This document shows positions 1 to 8,431 of a stretch of 64,000 nt of DNA, piece by piece. The stretch is taken from assembly GCF_000379605.1 (NCBI RefSeq), contig NZ_KB902624.1:62001-126000 (forward strand), read 5' to 3'. Numbering within the stretch: the stretch's first letter is position 1; the number at the start of each line of letters is the position of its first letter. Origin of the DNA: Rhizobium giardinii bv. giardinii H152. GTDB taxonomy: Bacteria; Pseudomonadota; Alphaproteobacteria; Rhizobiales; Rhizobiaceae. A model generated the notes under the pieces. The model was not told the DNA's origin, did no database searches, and saw only the letters and a list, made by a program, of their open reading frames with translations. A program made the position numbers and the translations under genes.

Positions 1-413
1 TCGACGGGCAGATCGAATCCCGCCTCCCGCAACATCGCCTGCGCCTCGCGCCGCACGCGGCCGCGGGACGCGAAAAACGGCTGTTTGCGATCGACAAACC
101 GGTTGAGCAACAGCGCATCGCCAACCGTCAGTCCGGGAATGCCGACAAGATCGGTCGATTGATGAACGGTCACGACGCCGGCCGCGCTTGCCTCCGCAGG
201 CGTCGCGGGCGCAAAGGCTTGGCCCTTGAAGGTGACGCTGCCGCTGTCGGCGGGCAGCACGCCGGAGATGATTTTGACGAAGGTCGATTTCCCCGCCCCG
301 TTCGCCCCCATCAGGGCGACGATTTCGCCGCGTTCGATCGAAAAGTTGAAATCGGCAAGCGCCCGTGTCGATCCGAAGGACCGGGAAAGCGCCTGGGCTT
401 GAAGAAGGGGCAT
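1..413 (-). CDS. Sugar-type ABC transporter ATP-binding protein (partial, N-terminal part)
   Basis: The reverse strand from the ATG at 413 reads MPLLQAQALSRSFGSTRAL and continues open to the window edge, giving about 137 residues. A Walker A motif GANGAGKST lies near residue 36. The segment after it (ADSGSVTFKGQ, then VVTVHQSTDLVGIPGLTVGD) resembles the first ATPase half of RbsA/MglA/XylG-type double ATPases, which energise import of pentoses and other sugars with a periplasmic binding protein. The Q-loop is visible as VHQ. The signature motif, Walker B and the second ATPase half would lie outside the window. An in-frame GTG three codons upstream is an alternative start. The substrate cannot be told from this fragment. 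Confidence 0.85.
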   Translation of the reverse strand, partial: MPLLQAQALSRSFGSTRALADFNFSIERGEIVALMGANGAGKSTFVKIISGVLPADSGSVTFKGQAFAPATPAEASAAGVVTVHQSTDLVGIPGLTVGDALLLNRFVDRKQPFFASRGRVRREAQAMLREAGFDLPV

Positions 414-924
414 GGGTATCACCAATTGGATTGATGGCTATTTGCCAAGGCGCACAGGCCATTCGCAAGGATGCGGTTTGCGTTCGGGAGGGGTGGAAAA
501 GAAAATTATTTCAGCTGGTTAGGGCCCCCTTCCGTCAAGGGTACTTTGGTGGATCAAAAAAACAGATAAAATACGATTTACATATTCAACTGCGAAAGAG
601 GCGACCCGAGTTAGCCTGCGCAATCGCCTTATCGGTGAAGGCAACCGGCTGCCTTCCAGCCATCCGGGCGCGAACTTTCATGCCCGTTTTTGATGAAACC
701 CCGGATGTCCCGATGCGTGGTGGCTCAGCTCCAGATGATCGATAGTATATAATTTTTATAGAAATATTTTCTTTTCTCGCGCGGATTGGCGATAGGGAAA
801 ATTCCTCTTCGATCTGCCGCATAAATTGCCATTCGTTGTTCACAAAAGCGGCATTTGCGATCTTGCTCACAGAAATGCTGACGTTTCGAAGCCGGGTCCT
901 CCCAAATGCGAGAGCAAAAACATT
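414..924. other. Intergenic region upstream of metQ with a nested inverted repeat
   Basis: About 510 bases without a convincing gene. The part at 540-600 is AT-rich. The part at 661-707 holds an eight-base inverted repeat (CATCCGGG at 661-668, CCCGGATG at 700-707) enclosing a second one (TTTCAT at 676-681, ATGAAA at 693-698). Open frames across it have no ribosome site and unconvincing composition. The repeat may be a leader structure for the metQNI operon or the trace of a small repeat element. It matches no SAM riboswitch class I can recognise. Confidence 0.4.
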
Positions 925-1764
925 ATGTCGAAAAAACTCTTTGAAAATGAACTCTTTTCCCGTCGTGTCGCGCTTGCCGCCCTTGCGACGGTTGCCGTGA
1001 CAATCACAACGTTCTCGGCTTCCGCTCCGGCCTTTGCCGAAGACAAGAAGGAACTGAAGGTCGGTATCATCTCAGGCGAAGACGAAGACGTCTGGCGCGT
1101 CGTGACGGCAGAAGCGGCCAAGAGGGGCCTCACCATTCAGACCGTGGTCTTCAACGATTACACCCAACCGAACGAAGCGCTGTCGCGCGGCGAAATCGAC
1201 GCCAACGCCTTCCAGCATCTTCCCTATCTGGAAAACCAGATCAAGACGCAGGACTACAAGATCGTTCCGGTCGGCTACACCGGCGTCTGGCCAATCGGCC
1301 TCTATTCGAAGAAGCACACCAAGGTTGCCGAACTGCAGGATGGCGCCATCATCGGCGTGCCGAACGATCCATCCAATGAAGGCCGTGCGTTGCGCGTTCT
1401 GCAGAATGAAGGCCTGATCAAGCTCAAGGACGGTACCGGCATCCTCGCGACCATCGCCGATATCGCGGAGAACCCGAAGAACATCCAGATCAAGGAACTC
1501 GATGCCGGTATCGTCGGTCGCTCGGTCGATGATCTCGATGCCGCCGTCGTCAACACCGACTGGGCGCTGAAGAGCGGCCTGACGCCGGAAAACCGCATCG
1601 CCCAGGAGCAGGTCGCGGACAATCCTTACCGCAACTTTATCGCCGTGCGCGAGGAATCGAAGGATGAGCCTTGGGTGAAGCCGCTGGTTGAAGCCTATCA
1701 GAATGACGTCGTGAAGGCGGAGTTCGATCGCGTCTATAAGGGCACCGGCATCAGCGCTTACTAA
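925..1764 (+). CDS. metQ: Methionine ABC transporter substrate-binding protein (MetQ/NlpA family)
   Basis: A 279-residue periplasmic binding protein that delivers methionine to the MetNI permease. The chosen ATG gives MSKKLFENELFSRRVALAAL, an N-terminus with basic residues and a hydrophobic stretch ending at AFAEDK, so an ordinary Sec signal peptide rather than a clear lipobox. The mature part starts LKVGIISGEDEDVW and carries the family features FNDYTQPNEAL, DANAFQHLPYLE and GVPNDPSNEGRALR. An upstream in-frame start would add 33 residues before the signal peptide and is unlikely. metN and metI follow in the same direction, which fixes the role. The related ligands D-methionine and methionine sulfoxide cannot be excluded. 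Confidence 0.9.
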   Translation: MSKKLFENELFSRRVALAALATVAVTITTFSASAPAFAEDKKELKVGIISGEDEDVWRVVTAEAAKRGLTIQTVVFNDYTQPNEALSRGEIDANAFQHLPYLENQIKTQDYKIVPVGYTGVWPIGLYSKKHTKVAELQDGAIIGVPNDPSNEGRALRVLQNEGLIKLKDGTGILATIADIAENPKNIQIKELDAGIVGRSVDDLDAAVVNTDWALKSGLTPENRIAQEQVADNPYRNFIAVREESKDEPWVKPLVEAYQNDVVKAEFDRVYKGTGISAY

Positions 1765-1843
1765 GCGGCTGAGCCTCAATCCTATGGGGCCCGCGATGCG
1801 CATGAAGCGTCGCGGGCTTGTGGCCGTTTCAGGAAAGAGAAGA

Positions 1844-2911
1844 ATGAACAAGCATGTTTCATGGACAGCGAGCGAGACAGAGACAAGCGAAGACGTTATC
1901 CGGCTCACCGATCTGCGCCGCCGCTTCGGCGAGACGGCGGCGCTCGATGGTGTTTCGCTGAGCGTCCAGCGTGGCGAAATCCTGGGTATCATCGGTCGAA
2001 GTGGTGCCGGCAAATCCACTCTGATCCGCTGCCTTAACGGGCTGGAGCGGCCCGATAGCGGCAAGATCGAGATCGACGGGCGCGAGATCACCGGCCTCAC
2101 CGAAGCCAGCTTGCAGCCGCTGCGCCGCAAGATCGGCATGATTTTCCAGCACTTCAACCTGCTGTCGGCCAAGACCGTGGAAGAGAATGTCGCGCTGCCG
2201 TTGAAGATCGAAGGGTGGCCAAAGGCAAAGCGACTGGCACGGGCCGCCGAACTTCTGGAACTTGTCGGGCTCTCCGGCAAGGCAAAGGCCTATCCTTCAG
2301 AGCTTTCGGGTGGCCAGAAACAGCGCGTCGGTATCGCCCGGGCGCTCGCTGCAAGCCCGGCGCTTCTCCTGTCGGATGAGGCCACTTCGGCGCTTGATCC
2401 CGAAACGACACGCTCGATCCTGGCACTGCTCAAGGATATCAACAGCAAGCTCGGGCTCACCATCCTGCTCATCACTCACGAGATGGAAGTGGTGCGCAAC
2501 ATCGCTGATCGCGTTACGGTGCTGGATGCAGGTCGCATCGTCGAAGAGGGGCCTGTCTGGCAGGTGTTTTCTCGGCCGCAGACCGAGACCACCAAGAGCC
2601 TTCTTAGTGGCATTCGTCCGCAACTGCCCCTCAACATCGCGGAACGCCTTTCTCCGAGCGGGGAAGGGGATGCCATTGTCGCCATCGACATTGCAGGGCT
2701 CGCCGCTGCGGGTCCATTCCTGCGAAGCCTTTCGGCTGCTTTTCCAAACGATAGCCGCCTCGTTCATGGCGGCGTCGATCATATTCGTGAGCAGCCTGTC
2801 GGCCGCTTCTTCGTTGCCGTGAGTGCGGCTTCTGTCAGCAATCTGGTGTCATTTGCAGAGCGCCTCGGCGCACAGGTGGAGGTGCTCGGTCATGTCGCCG
2901 ATCATGCTTGA
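1844..2911 (+). CDS. metN: Methionine ABC transporter ATP-binding protein
   Basis: A 355-residue ATPase of the MetNIQ importer. Walker A is GRSGAGKST, the signature is LSGGQKQR, Walker B is LLLSDEATSALDP, and the switch histidine is in LLITHEMEV. The last 90 or so residues form the NIL domain typical of MetN, where methionine binds and inhibits transport. The start at 1844 (MNKHVSWTAS) follows a GGAAAGAGAAG ribosome site. An in-frame ATG at 1784 would add 20 residues without a better site. It follows metQ by 79 bases and overlaps metI by 20 bases, so the genes are probably co-transcribed and translationally coupled. Confidence 0.92.
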   Translation: MNKHVSWTASETETSEDVIRLTDLRRRFGETAALDGVSLSVQRGEILGIIGRSGAGKSTLIRCLNGLERPDSGKIEIDGREITGLTEASLQPLRRKIGMIFQHFNLLSAKTVEENVALPLKIEGWPKAKRLARAAELLELVGLSGKAKAYPSELSGGQKQRVGIARALAASPALLLSDEATSALDPETTRSILALLKDINSKLGLTILLITHEMEVVRNIADRVTVLDAGRIVEEGPVWQVFSRPQTETTKSLLSGIRPQLPLNIAERLSPSGEGDAIVAIDIAGLAAAGPFLRSLSAAFPNDSRLVHGGVDHIREQPVGRFFVAVSAASVSNLVSFAERLGAQVEVLGHVADHA

Positions 2912-3548
2912 ACTTCTTATGCAGTCGCTCTGGGAAACGATCCTGATGACGGCGGCGTCCGGGGTTATCTCCCTGGTCTTCGGCCTGCCGCTCGGGCTGG
3001 CGCTGGTGATCACGTCGCGCGGCGGCATCGCCGAAAATCTCTGGCTGAACGGCGTGCTCGGCGCCGTCATCAACGCCTTCCGGTCCGTGCCGTTCATCAT
3101 CCTACTGGTCGCCCTGATCCCGGTCACCCGGCTGATCGTTGGCACCTCAATCGGCACCTGGGCGGCGATCGTGCCACTGTCGATCGCGGCAACGCCCTAT
3201 TATGCCCGTATCGCTGAAGTCTCGCTGCGAGAGGTGGATCGGGGATTGATCGAGGCGGTCAGGGCCATGGGCGGCAATCGCTGGACGATCATCCGCGAAG
3301 TGCTGATCCCGGAAGCTTTGCCGGGTATTGTTGCCGGCTTTACGGTGACGATCGTCACTCTGATCGGCGCCTCCGCCATGGCAGGTGCCATTGGCGCCGG
3401 TGGCCTCGGGGATCTAGCAATCCGCTATGGCTACCAGCGTTTCGAGACCGCCGTCATGGTCGCCGTGGTTGCTGTTCTCATCGTCCTGGTTTGCGGCATC
3501 CAGTGGTTCGGTGACCGCGTGGTCGAACGGCTGGATCATCGCAACTAA
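2892..3548 (+). CDS. metI: Methionine ABC transporter permease
   Basis: A 218-residue inner-membrane protein with about five hydrophobic segments. The binding-protein-dependent permease loop EAVRAMGGNRWTIIREVLIP contacts the ATPase. The protein ends in a hydrophobic segment followed by RVVERLDHRN. The chosen ATG (MSPIMLELLMQSL) lies inside the end of metN, giving a 20-base overlap. An in-frame ATG 23 codons upstream starts a cysteine- and histidine-rich stretch unlike MetI proteins. Length and order are those of a standard metQNI operon (here Q-N-I). No terminator was recognised directly after the stop. Confidence 0.9.
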   Translation: MSPIMLELLMQSLWETILMTAASGVISLVFGLPLGLALVITSRGGIAENLWLNGVLGAVINAFRSVPFIILLVALIPVTRLIVGTSIGTWAAIVPLSIAATPYYARIAEVSLREVDRGLIEAVRAMGGNRWTIIREVLIPEALPGIVAGFTVTIVTLIGASAMAGAIGAGGLGDLAIRYGYQRFETAVMVAVVAVLIVLVCGIQWFGDRVVERLDHRN

Positions 3549-3554
3549 GATCAA

Positions 3555-3800
3555 TTGATCGGGCGAGCTTCCGATCAGGCAGTCGGCTCGGCTGGAACTG
3601 GCTTTTCCCAAGTCGTGGCGCGGGAGCTGAAGGAGTTGCTGGATCTCCTGAACGTGAAGAAGCCGCCTATTGCGATTAGTACCGGCGTCAGCGTGTTGTT
3701 TGCGCAGCCGACGATCATCGTCGAGGTCGAATACCGAGCCTGGAGCCACGACGGCAAGCTGCGCCATCCCACTCGGGAGTGCTGCTTGCGGCTCGGATAG
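3555..3800 (+). pseudogene. Remnant of ATP-dependent DNA ligase D C-terminal (OB-fold) region
   Basis: The open frame contains GTGFSQVVARELKELLDLL, then VKKPPIA, then VLFAQPTIIVEVEYRAW and HDGKLRHPT. This run follows the OB-fold end of the ligase domain of bacterial LigD, the ligase of non-homologous end joining. Only about 70 residues of a protein normally over 500 residues long remain. Nothing upstream in any frame encodes the nucleotidyltransferase core, and the downstream part loses the family's usual ending. No Ku or other end-joining gene is nearby. It is best read as a relic of a deleted or rearranged ligase gene. Bases 3801-3923 hold nothing recognisable. Confidence 0.75.
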
Positions 3801-3923
3801 CAGAGATAATAACCCTCATGGGCACCAATCAGCCAGAACCTCGATCAGACGAACGTCTGCCAGCAATGGAGCGGCTGCCTTTATGCCACGCTAATTGCCC
3901 TTGAGAACGGTGCGTGCGGGTTC

Positions 3924-5120
3924 TCAATCTTCCTCCGGCGGTTTGAGGTGTCGGAACTGCATTAGCAACAGCACATCATAGACGATCTTTAGGGCAGAAC
4001 AGATGACGAGCGGCCAAGAACGGTAGGATGCCGCAAAGAGTGCACCCGCAAGGGCGGGGCTGGCCGCCGCGGCTAGACTGCGCGGCACGGATGTGAAGCT
4101 CGCGGCTGCGGCCCGCTCTGCCTCCGTCACGACAGCCATCACATAGGACGAGCGCGTTGGCACATCCATCTGCGAGAGCGCCGCACGTACCAGCAGCAAC
4201 GCCAGCGCCAACGGCAAGGTGGGCGCGAATGCCGCCAGCATCAACGCAACGCTCGACGGGATGTGGGTGAACACCATGGTGTTGATGAGGCCGATGTGTC
4301 GCGACAGCCATGCTGCGACAGGAAACGAGAACGCCGACAGCACGCCCGACCAGAAGAAGAACACCCCAGCTTGCGCGAGCGACAGATCAAAACGCTCGAA
4401 CAGCCACAGGGCGAGCAGCGACTGGACGACGAAGCCGCCAGCGAAGGCGTCCAGGCTGAAGAGGGCCGCAAGCCTCAAGACGATAGCGCGCGACGGTCCG
4501 AGGGCGGGGGTCCTGGAGGTTTCGTGGCTGGCGCCGCGCTTTGGTATGCGTGCATAAAGAAGGCCGCCGGCAATCCCGACAAGGGCGTAGATCACGAACA
4601 TCAGCTTGATTGATGTCAATCGTTCGAGCCCAATGCCAGTTGTGAAATCGGGAAGGGCCGCCGAAAGCGCGCCGCCGGCACTGGCGAGCGCCCCGACGAG
4701 GCTGTAGCGCGCAAACATCCTTGTCCGCTCCGCATGGCTCACCTCGCGGGTGAGCGCCGCGTGCTCCAGCGGCACGAACACACTCACGCTGCCGGCAGAC
4801 GGATTGATTGTGCCGGCGAATGCGATCACCAGCAGCAGCCAGTAATCGTCCGCTAGGGACATGGCGACACCCGTGGCCGTCATCAGGCTCGCGGAAGCGA
4901 GAAGCAACCAGCGGAGATTGCGGCGAGCGCCGAGAAACCCGACTGCAATGGTCAAGAGCGCCGAGCCAAAGAGCGATGCGGTGGCGATGATGCCGACCTG
5001 CAGCGGAGAAAATCCTAGAAGGAGCAGATAGACCGGCAGGAGAATGGCCACGAACCCGTCGCCGAAGTCTCGTAAAGCGCGCGCTGCGAACAGATAGGTG
5101 GTTGGGTGAATTCCTGGCAC
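3924..5120 (-). CDS. MFS transporter
   Basis: A 398-residue inner-membrane transporter of the major facilitator superfamily with about twelve hydrophobic segments. The start is a GTG (MPGIHPTTYLFAAR) with an AGGGA-like ribosome site. The segment FLGARRNLRWLLLASA sits where the conserved loop between helices 2 and 3 is expected, and a polar, proline-rich central loop (IPKRGASHETSRTPALG) divides the halves. The sequence gives no substrate. Proteins of this length and type are often drug or metabolite exporters. It stands alone between a ligase relic and a decayed efflux gene. An inverted repeat resembling a TetR-family operator lies about 300 bases upstream at 5425-5460. Confidence 0.8.
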   Translation of the reverse strand: MPGIHPTTYLFAARALRDFGDGFVAILLPVYLLLLGFSPLQVGIIATASLFGSALLTIAVGFLGARRNLRWLLLASASLMTATGVAMSLADDYWLLLVIAFAGTINPSAGSVSVFVPLEHAALTREVSHAERTRMFARYSLVGALASAGGALSAALPDFTTGIGLERLTSIKLMFVIYALVGIAGGLLYARIPKRGASHETSRTPALGPSRAIVLRLAALFSLDAFAGGFVVQSLLALWLFERFDLSLAQAGVFFFWSGVLSAFSFPVAAWLSRHIGLINTMVFTHIPSSVALMLAAFAPTLPLALALLLVRAALSQMDVPTRSSYVMAVVTEAERAAAASFTSVPRSLAAAASPALAGALFAASYRSWPLVICSALKIVYDVLLLMQFRHLKPPEED

Positions 5121-5424
5121 TTGTCCCTACTTTCGAGCACTGCGTCTCAGCGTGGACCCACCAGGCACGGAGGAAATGATGGACCAAGAATGAAGCTGGG
5201 GAGCTTTCCTGAGTGATGAGAGCTTGCCACAGAGGCGGCCGCTGCTTCGAGGTCCAACAGACGCGTCCCCGCTGTGGCGCCAACTCCTGCAGGCAGTCTA
5301 AACTCTGGAGGAGGAACACCGCTTTGACAATGGTCAGGAGCAATCATTTCCTCCGACCTTCGTCTTGGACGTATGACACAGGCGGCCCCGGTAGTCGCGG
5401 CGGAGTGGCAATCCCAATGGCATC

Positions 5425-5460
5425 TACTGACCAATTTTTATATCAAGAAATTGGTCAGTA
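5425..5460. promoter_or_regulatory. 13-base perfect inverted repeat, TetR-type operator candidate
   Basis: TACTGACCAATTT at 5425-5437 is repeated exactly as its reverse complement AAATTGGTCAGTA at 5448-5460, with a 10-base spacer. Half-sites containing ATTGGTCAGT are typical of operators bound by TetR-family repressors of efflux genes. The repeat lies at the 3' end of a broken drug-efflux gene and about 300 bases upstream of the intact MFS gene. No TetR gene is present. It could instead fold as a hairpin. Confidence 0.5.
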
Positions 5461-6436
5461 GGGCATTGCTTTGCCTGAAGCTTCATGTCCGCTGCCCACC
5501 TGGGGTTCGGCACGAAAAAGCAAGCCGGCACAATCAACACGGCGAACACCAGCATGACGATGAAAGTGGAATGCAGCGCGTGTTTCAAGCCGGATGGATT
5601 CTGCGTCCGGCATCAAGACCCGTACATTCAGCGGGCCTGCAACTGTTCCGCCGTGATCCACTGGCCATCCGTAGCGTTGGCCAGGCCATAGGCCAGCACC
5701 GCACCGAGTATGGCTGCGCCAAGCGTGCTGCCCAAGTTGCGCGAGAAAACATTTGAAGCGGTGGCGCTGCCGCGCTCAGACCAGCTCACGCTGTCCTGGG
5801 TAAGGATCAAGCGCTGATGTTGAGCAACGCCATACCGAAACCCATGACAAGCGAACCGGCACCAGCCAATAATGCCGAACTGGAGGATGTGAGCAGGACG
5901 AGCAAGCACGTTCCGGGTGGCATGCAGAGGCTGCCGACTATCATGATCGGTCGCAAGCCGATGCGGGCGAAACTGCGCGTCGCAATCGTCGCGCCGCATG
6001 GCCAACCCAAGAGCAGCATCGTCGGTGCGAAACCTGCCACAAGCGGGGAGCGGTTGAGAACCGTCTGCACGTACATCGGCAAGAAGGTCGTCAATCCCAT
6101 GATCGACATGCTCGCGAAAAACACTGCTAAATTTGCGAATGCTATCGGTCGCTTCAACCACAGGCCAGGAGTGACCATGGGTGCTTCTGCGCCGTCGCTC
6201 CTGCCAGATGAACGCGGCAAGAGCAATGACAAAGACGGCCAAAGCCACGATTGCTAACCGGAGACTGTCGGTTCCATTTCGGTCAAGGCAATCATCAGGG
6301 CGGATACGGAGATAGCAAAGCGTGCGGCTCCGAGGATGTCGACGGGCCCGGATCCGCTCTCCTCATGGCCTCCTTTGCGCGCTTCTCTGCTGGTTAGCTC
6401 CTTGATCTTGTCTTCGGCAAGCTCCCGCAGCGCCAC
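5440..6436 (-). pseudogene. Frameshifted and truncated MFS drug-efflux gene (DHA2/EmrB-QacA-like)
   Basis: Parts of one transporter appear in order on the reverse strand but in switching frames: SVSALMIALTEME near 6270-6310, AVFVIALAAFIWQERR near 6195-6245, a long central part with FLPMYVQTVLNRSPLVAGF and ARIGLRPIMIVGSLC (5807-6180), then ERGSATASNVFSRNLGSTLG (5700-5770) and finally FIVMLVFAVLIVPACFFVP near 5500-5560. These correspond to the second half of a 14-helix DHA2 exporter. The first half, with the usual N-terminal helices, is missing. At least three frame changes are needed, so no functional product is expected. Confidence 0.8.
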
Positions 6437-6568
6437 CCAGTTGGCTCACCATGGTCGTATTAAAGAAAGCGACGTTTTCCAAATCTTCCGTGTCTTTTGA
6501 AAATCCATTCCTGTTCAATAGCGATTATCTACATAATCTATATGAAATAAAGAAAATGGGAATTTCAG

Positions 6569-7165
6569 ATGACTGGTCCAACCATCCTCGGTCTATCCGG
6601 GAACGTCAAACGGCCTTCACGCACCGCCTCGCTTGTCGACGCTGTCGTTTCTTCGGCTGCGGAGCGCCTGGGCGCGAGCGGTCGGCTGATCGAGTTGGTG
6701 GACGCCGCCCCTGTTCTTTTCAGAGCCCTGCGCGCAGATCAACTCGATGCGGAGGGCCGCGCAATCATTGACGCCGTCGAGGCGGCCGACGTGCTCGTTG
6801 TCGGATCGCCCGTCTACCGGGCTTCCTACACCGGCGCGCTGAAGCATCTCTTCGATCTCGTCGATTACCGGGCGCTGACCGGCAAGCACGTCATCCTCGT
6901 CGCGACGGGCGGAACCCCGCTGCATGGGCTGATGACTGAACATCAGCTGCGGCCGCTGTTCGGCTTCTTTAATGCCCTTACGCTGCCAACCGCCATCTAC
7001 GCTACCGAAGCCGATTTCACCGACTACGACATCAGCAATACCGCCGTTCACGAGCGCATCAATCGCGCAGTGTTAGAGCTCACGCAGGTTCGGCCGACGG
7101 CCGATCAATCTGCTGTTGCCGGTGGGGCCGGTCATCGCGTGGCGCTCGTCGCTGCTTCGGCTTGA
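6569..7165 (+). CDS. msuE: NADPH-dependent FMN reductase (MsuE/SsuE type)
   Basis: A 198-residue flavodoxin-fold protein that supplies reduced FMN to a partner monooxygenase. It begins MTGPTILGLSGNVKRPSRT, where the LSGN-x-RPSRT phosphate loop is typical of this family, and contains ADVLVVGSPVYRASYTGALK, the SPxYxxSxxGxLK motif of SsuE/MsuE reductases. It is the first gene of the operon and lies 22 bases before sfnG, the expected reduced-FMN user. MsuE rather than SsuE is preferred because of this partner. The last 25 residues are poorly conserved in character and may be disordered. The AT-rich stretch at 6500-6560 probably carries the promoter. Confidence 0.85.
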   Translation: MTGPTILGLSGNVKRPSRTASLVDAVVSSAAERLGASGRLIELVDAAPVLFRALRADQLDAEGRAIIDAVEAADVLVVGSPVYRASYTGALKHLFDLVDYRALTGKHVILVATGGTPLHGLMTEHQLRPLFGFFNALTLPTAIYATEADFTDYDISNTAVHERINRAVLELTQVRPTADQSAVAGGAGHRVALVAASA

Positions 7166-7187
7166 TTTTTTTGAAGAGGAGAACACC

Positions 7188-8291
7188 ATGACTTACGCGA
7201 ACAGAGAGCTGGTCAAATTTGCCTATTGGGTGCCGAATGTCTCGGGCGGACTGGTCATTTCCAATATCGAGCAGCGCACGAGCTGGACGATCGAGTATAA
7301 CCGCAAGCTCGCGCAGATCGCGGAAGCCAGCGGCTTCGACTATGCGCTGAGCCAGATCCGTTTTACCGCAGGCTATGGCGCCGAATTCCAGCATGAATCG
7401 GTTTCGTTCAGTCATGCGCTGCTGGAATCGACGACGACGCTCAGGGTCATTGCTGCCATCCTGCCCGGCCCGTGGAATCCGACGCTGGCCGCCAAGCAGA
7501 TCGCCACGATCAACCACCTGACCAATGGCCGCGTCGCCGTCAATGTCGTCAGCGGCTGGTTCCGTGGAGAGTTCCATGCGATCGGCGAGCACTGGCTGGA
7601 TCATGACGAGCGCTATCGCCGGTCGGAGGAATTCATCCGAGCACTTCGCGGCATCTGGACGCAAGACAATTTCACCTTCAGCGGCGATTTCTATCGCTTC
7701 AACAATTATTCGCTGAAGCCCAAGCCGATCGATCCGCAGCCGGAAATTTTCCAGGGCGGCTCCTCGCGCGCGGCCCGTGACATGGCTTCGCGTGTTTCGG
7801 ACTGGTATTTCACCAACGGCAACACGCCGGAAGAAATCCGCAAGCAGGTGGACGATATCCAGGGCAAGGCAAAGGCCAATGGCCATTCCGTCAAGGTCGG
7901 CGTCAATGCCTTCGCGATCGTGCGCGAGACCGAAGAGGAGGCCCGCGCCGTTCTGGCCGAGATCATCGAGAAGGCCAATCCGGAGGCGGTCAACGCGTTT
8001 GGCCATGAGGTCAAGAATGCCGGCAAGTCGTCGCCCGAAGGCGAGGGCAACTGGGCGAAATCCTCGTTCGAGGATCTGGTCCAGTACAATGACGGCTTCC
8101 GCTCCAACCTGATTGGCACGCCGCGGCAGGTGGCCGAGCGGGTTGTCGACCTCAAGCGCGCCGGCGCCGATCTCATCCTGCTCGGCTTCCTGCACTTCCA
8201 GGAAGAGGTCGAGTATTTCGGCAAGAACGTCATCCCGCTGATCCGGGAGCTGGAGGCGGACGAAGGCGCTGCGGCTGTCGCCGCCGAGTAA
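7188..8291 (+). CDS. sfnG: FMNH2-dependent dimethylsulfone monooxygenase
   Basis: A 367-residue two-component flavin monooxygenase of the bacterial luciferase fold. SfnG turns dimethyl sulfone into methanesulfinate, releasing one carbon. The start at 7188 has a GAAGAGGAGAA ribosome site. Diagnostic stretches are KFAYWVPNVSGGLVISNIEQ at the N-terminus, then AAILPGPWNPTLAAKQIATI, NVVSGWFRGEFHAIGEHWL and EIFQGGSSRAARDMASR. These agree along the full length with SfnG rather than with SsuD or DszA. The neighbours msuE and sfnB are the known partners of the sulfone pathway, which supplies sulfur when sulfate is scarce. Confidence 0.9.
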   Translation: MTYANRELVKFAYWVPNVSGGLVISNIEQRTSWTIEYNRKLAQIAEASGFDYALSQIRFTAGYGAEFQHESVSFSHALLESTTTLRVIAAILPGPWNPTLAAKQIATINHLTNGRVAVNVVSGWFRGEFHAIGEHWLDHDERYRRSEEFIRALRGIWTQDNFTFSGDFYRFNNYSLKPKPIDPQPEIFQGGSSRAARDMASRVSDWYFTNGNTPEEIRKQVDDIQGKAKANGHSVKVGVNAFAIVRETEEEARAVLAEIIEKANPEAVNAFGHEVKNAGKSSPEGEGNWAKSSFEDLVQYNDGFRSNLIGTPRQVAERVVDLKRAGADLILLGFLHFQEEVEYFGKNVIPLIRELEADEGAAAVAAE

Positions 8292-8431
8292 TCGCACATG
8301 AGCATTGGCGGCCGGAGAACCGGCCGCCGGCAATGACAGACGACGAATCCGGACCGGGTTCGTGGTGGGGAAGGTGCGGTGCGCGCCTGTTAGGCCGGAA
8401 GGCCTGGTGGTGCACTACGGAGAACAGGGGC

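Noticed and set aside
586..870. A 94-codon minus-strand frame upstream of metQ
   Set aside because: It covers the inverted-repeat region, has no recognisable motif and no clear ribosome site.
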